A stretch of DNA of 64,000 nt from Cliona cf. orientalis (lineage: Eukaryota > Porifera > Demospongiae > Clionaida > Clionaidae), in assembly GCA_963930775.1 (NCBI GenBank), contig OZ005689.1, positions 4,340,001-4,404,000 of the forward strand, read 5' to 3'. The position numbers and the translations under genes are program-made. The notes below the pieces were generated by a model. That model was not told where the DNA came from. It ran no database searches and was given only the letters and a program-made list of their open reading frames with translations. This document shows positions 63,487-64,000 of this stretch, in pieces (position 1 is the first letter of the stretch; each line of letters starts with the position of its first letter).

Positions 63487-64000
63487 CTGTAAAATAAAGC
63501 ATAACATGATTTCAATACAGAGTTTAAATTTGATATTTTTACTATAATAATATTATAGCGGGAAATTTTCAAGGAAGTTCATTGATAAGCTGCTGTCTGT
63601 GAAAATGAAATAAGCACGGTTGTACCGTGTACCGTATATAATCACATATGTCTGTGAAAGTGAAACTGCGAGAAGAAGACTGGTCATTTGTGAAAAAATG
63701 GACCCCACGAAAATTTCCCGCTATGCAACATTACACATTCTGCAAACAAATTTTGGCGAAGGTTGTCATAATGCACAATCACGCTATAAAAGGGAATAGA
63801 ATGGGCATACAGCTTAAATATACTGCATATTTACTTTTAAAACAGAAAGCTTACAGGTGACTACAATGCATGACCACTTTCAATTTAACAGTACCATATT
63901 ATTTTAACCCGGCCATATGTTTCAGCTGCCGATATTGTACATAGCAATGGTGACCCTTACCGAATGAAACCTAGTCCTAGGAACAATACCTTGATATCTC
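63487..64000. other. Intron or upstream region of the last gene
   Basis: No further exon is supported on the minus strand. The plus-strand frame at 63648-63860 has no recognisable domain. Confidence 0.4.

Overview
This is a eukaryotic, intron-rich, AT-rich window. The strongest clue to the organism is an ETS transcription factor carrying both a Pointed (SAM/PNT) domain and an ETS domain, a combination restricted to animals, together with an animal-type Na+/K+-ATPase alpha subunit. Short introns, tightly packed genes and polytopic beta-helix surface proteins suggest a non-bilaterian animal, most likely a demosponge. The species-level guess is inference.

Layout. 1-1.6 kb: last two exons of uroporphyrinogen-III synthase. 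2.6-3.8 kb: first member of a small secreted cysteine-rich peptide family. 5.8-7.1 kb: a composite tandem satellite. 9.4-18.8 kb: a cluster of surface proteins: a broken polytopic paralogue, a beta-helix/sushi/single-pass receptor with a tyrosine-rich tail, and an intact 1208-residue beta-helix protein with a multi-pass C-terminus. 19.2-28.7 kb: a decayed copy of that C-terminus runs into a head-to-tail duplication of about 4.35 kb. Each unit carries a beta-helix relic, a palindromic element, a duplicated upstream module, a TATA promoter, one intact cysteine-rich peptide gene and the 3' exons of the RNA polymerase III subunit gene POLR3B.

27.2-32.4 kb (minus): complete four-exon POLR3B; only the second duplication unit supplies its functional 3' end. 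32.6-33.5 kb (plus): a divergently transcribed 122-residue protein that is essentially one Pointed domain. 36.1-48.8 kb (minus): six-exon PNT-ETS factor. 49.4-62.1 kb (plus): the complete 29-exon Na+/K+-ATPase alpha gene. 62.8-63.5 kb (minus): last exon of a gene that may be a tRNA(Ile)-lysidine synthase-like protein.

The housekeeping genes (UROS, POLR3B, ATP1A) frame a fast-evolving accessory block at 2-28 kb. The most interesting part is the peptide family. Its two youngest copies sit in near-identical duplicated DNA, yet differ mainly by amino-acid replacements in the mature cysteine-rich exon, with every cysteine kept. This is the pattern expected of secreted defence or interaction peptides under diversifying selection. 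All exon joins were made by eye from splice consensus, reading-frame phase and family similarity.
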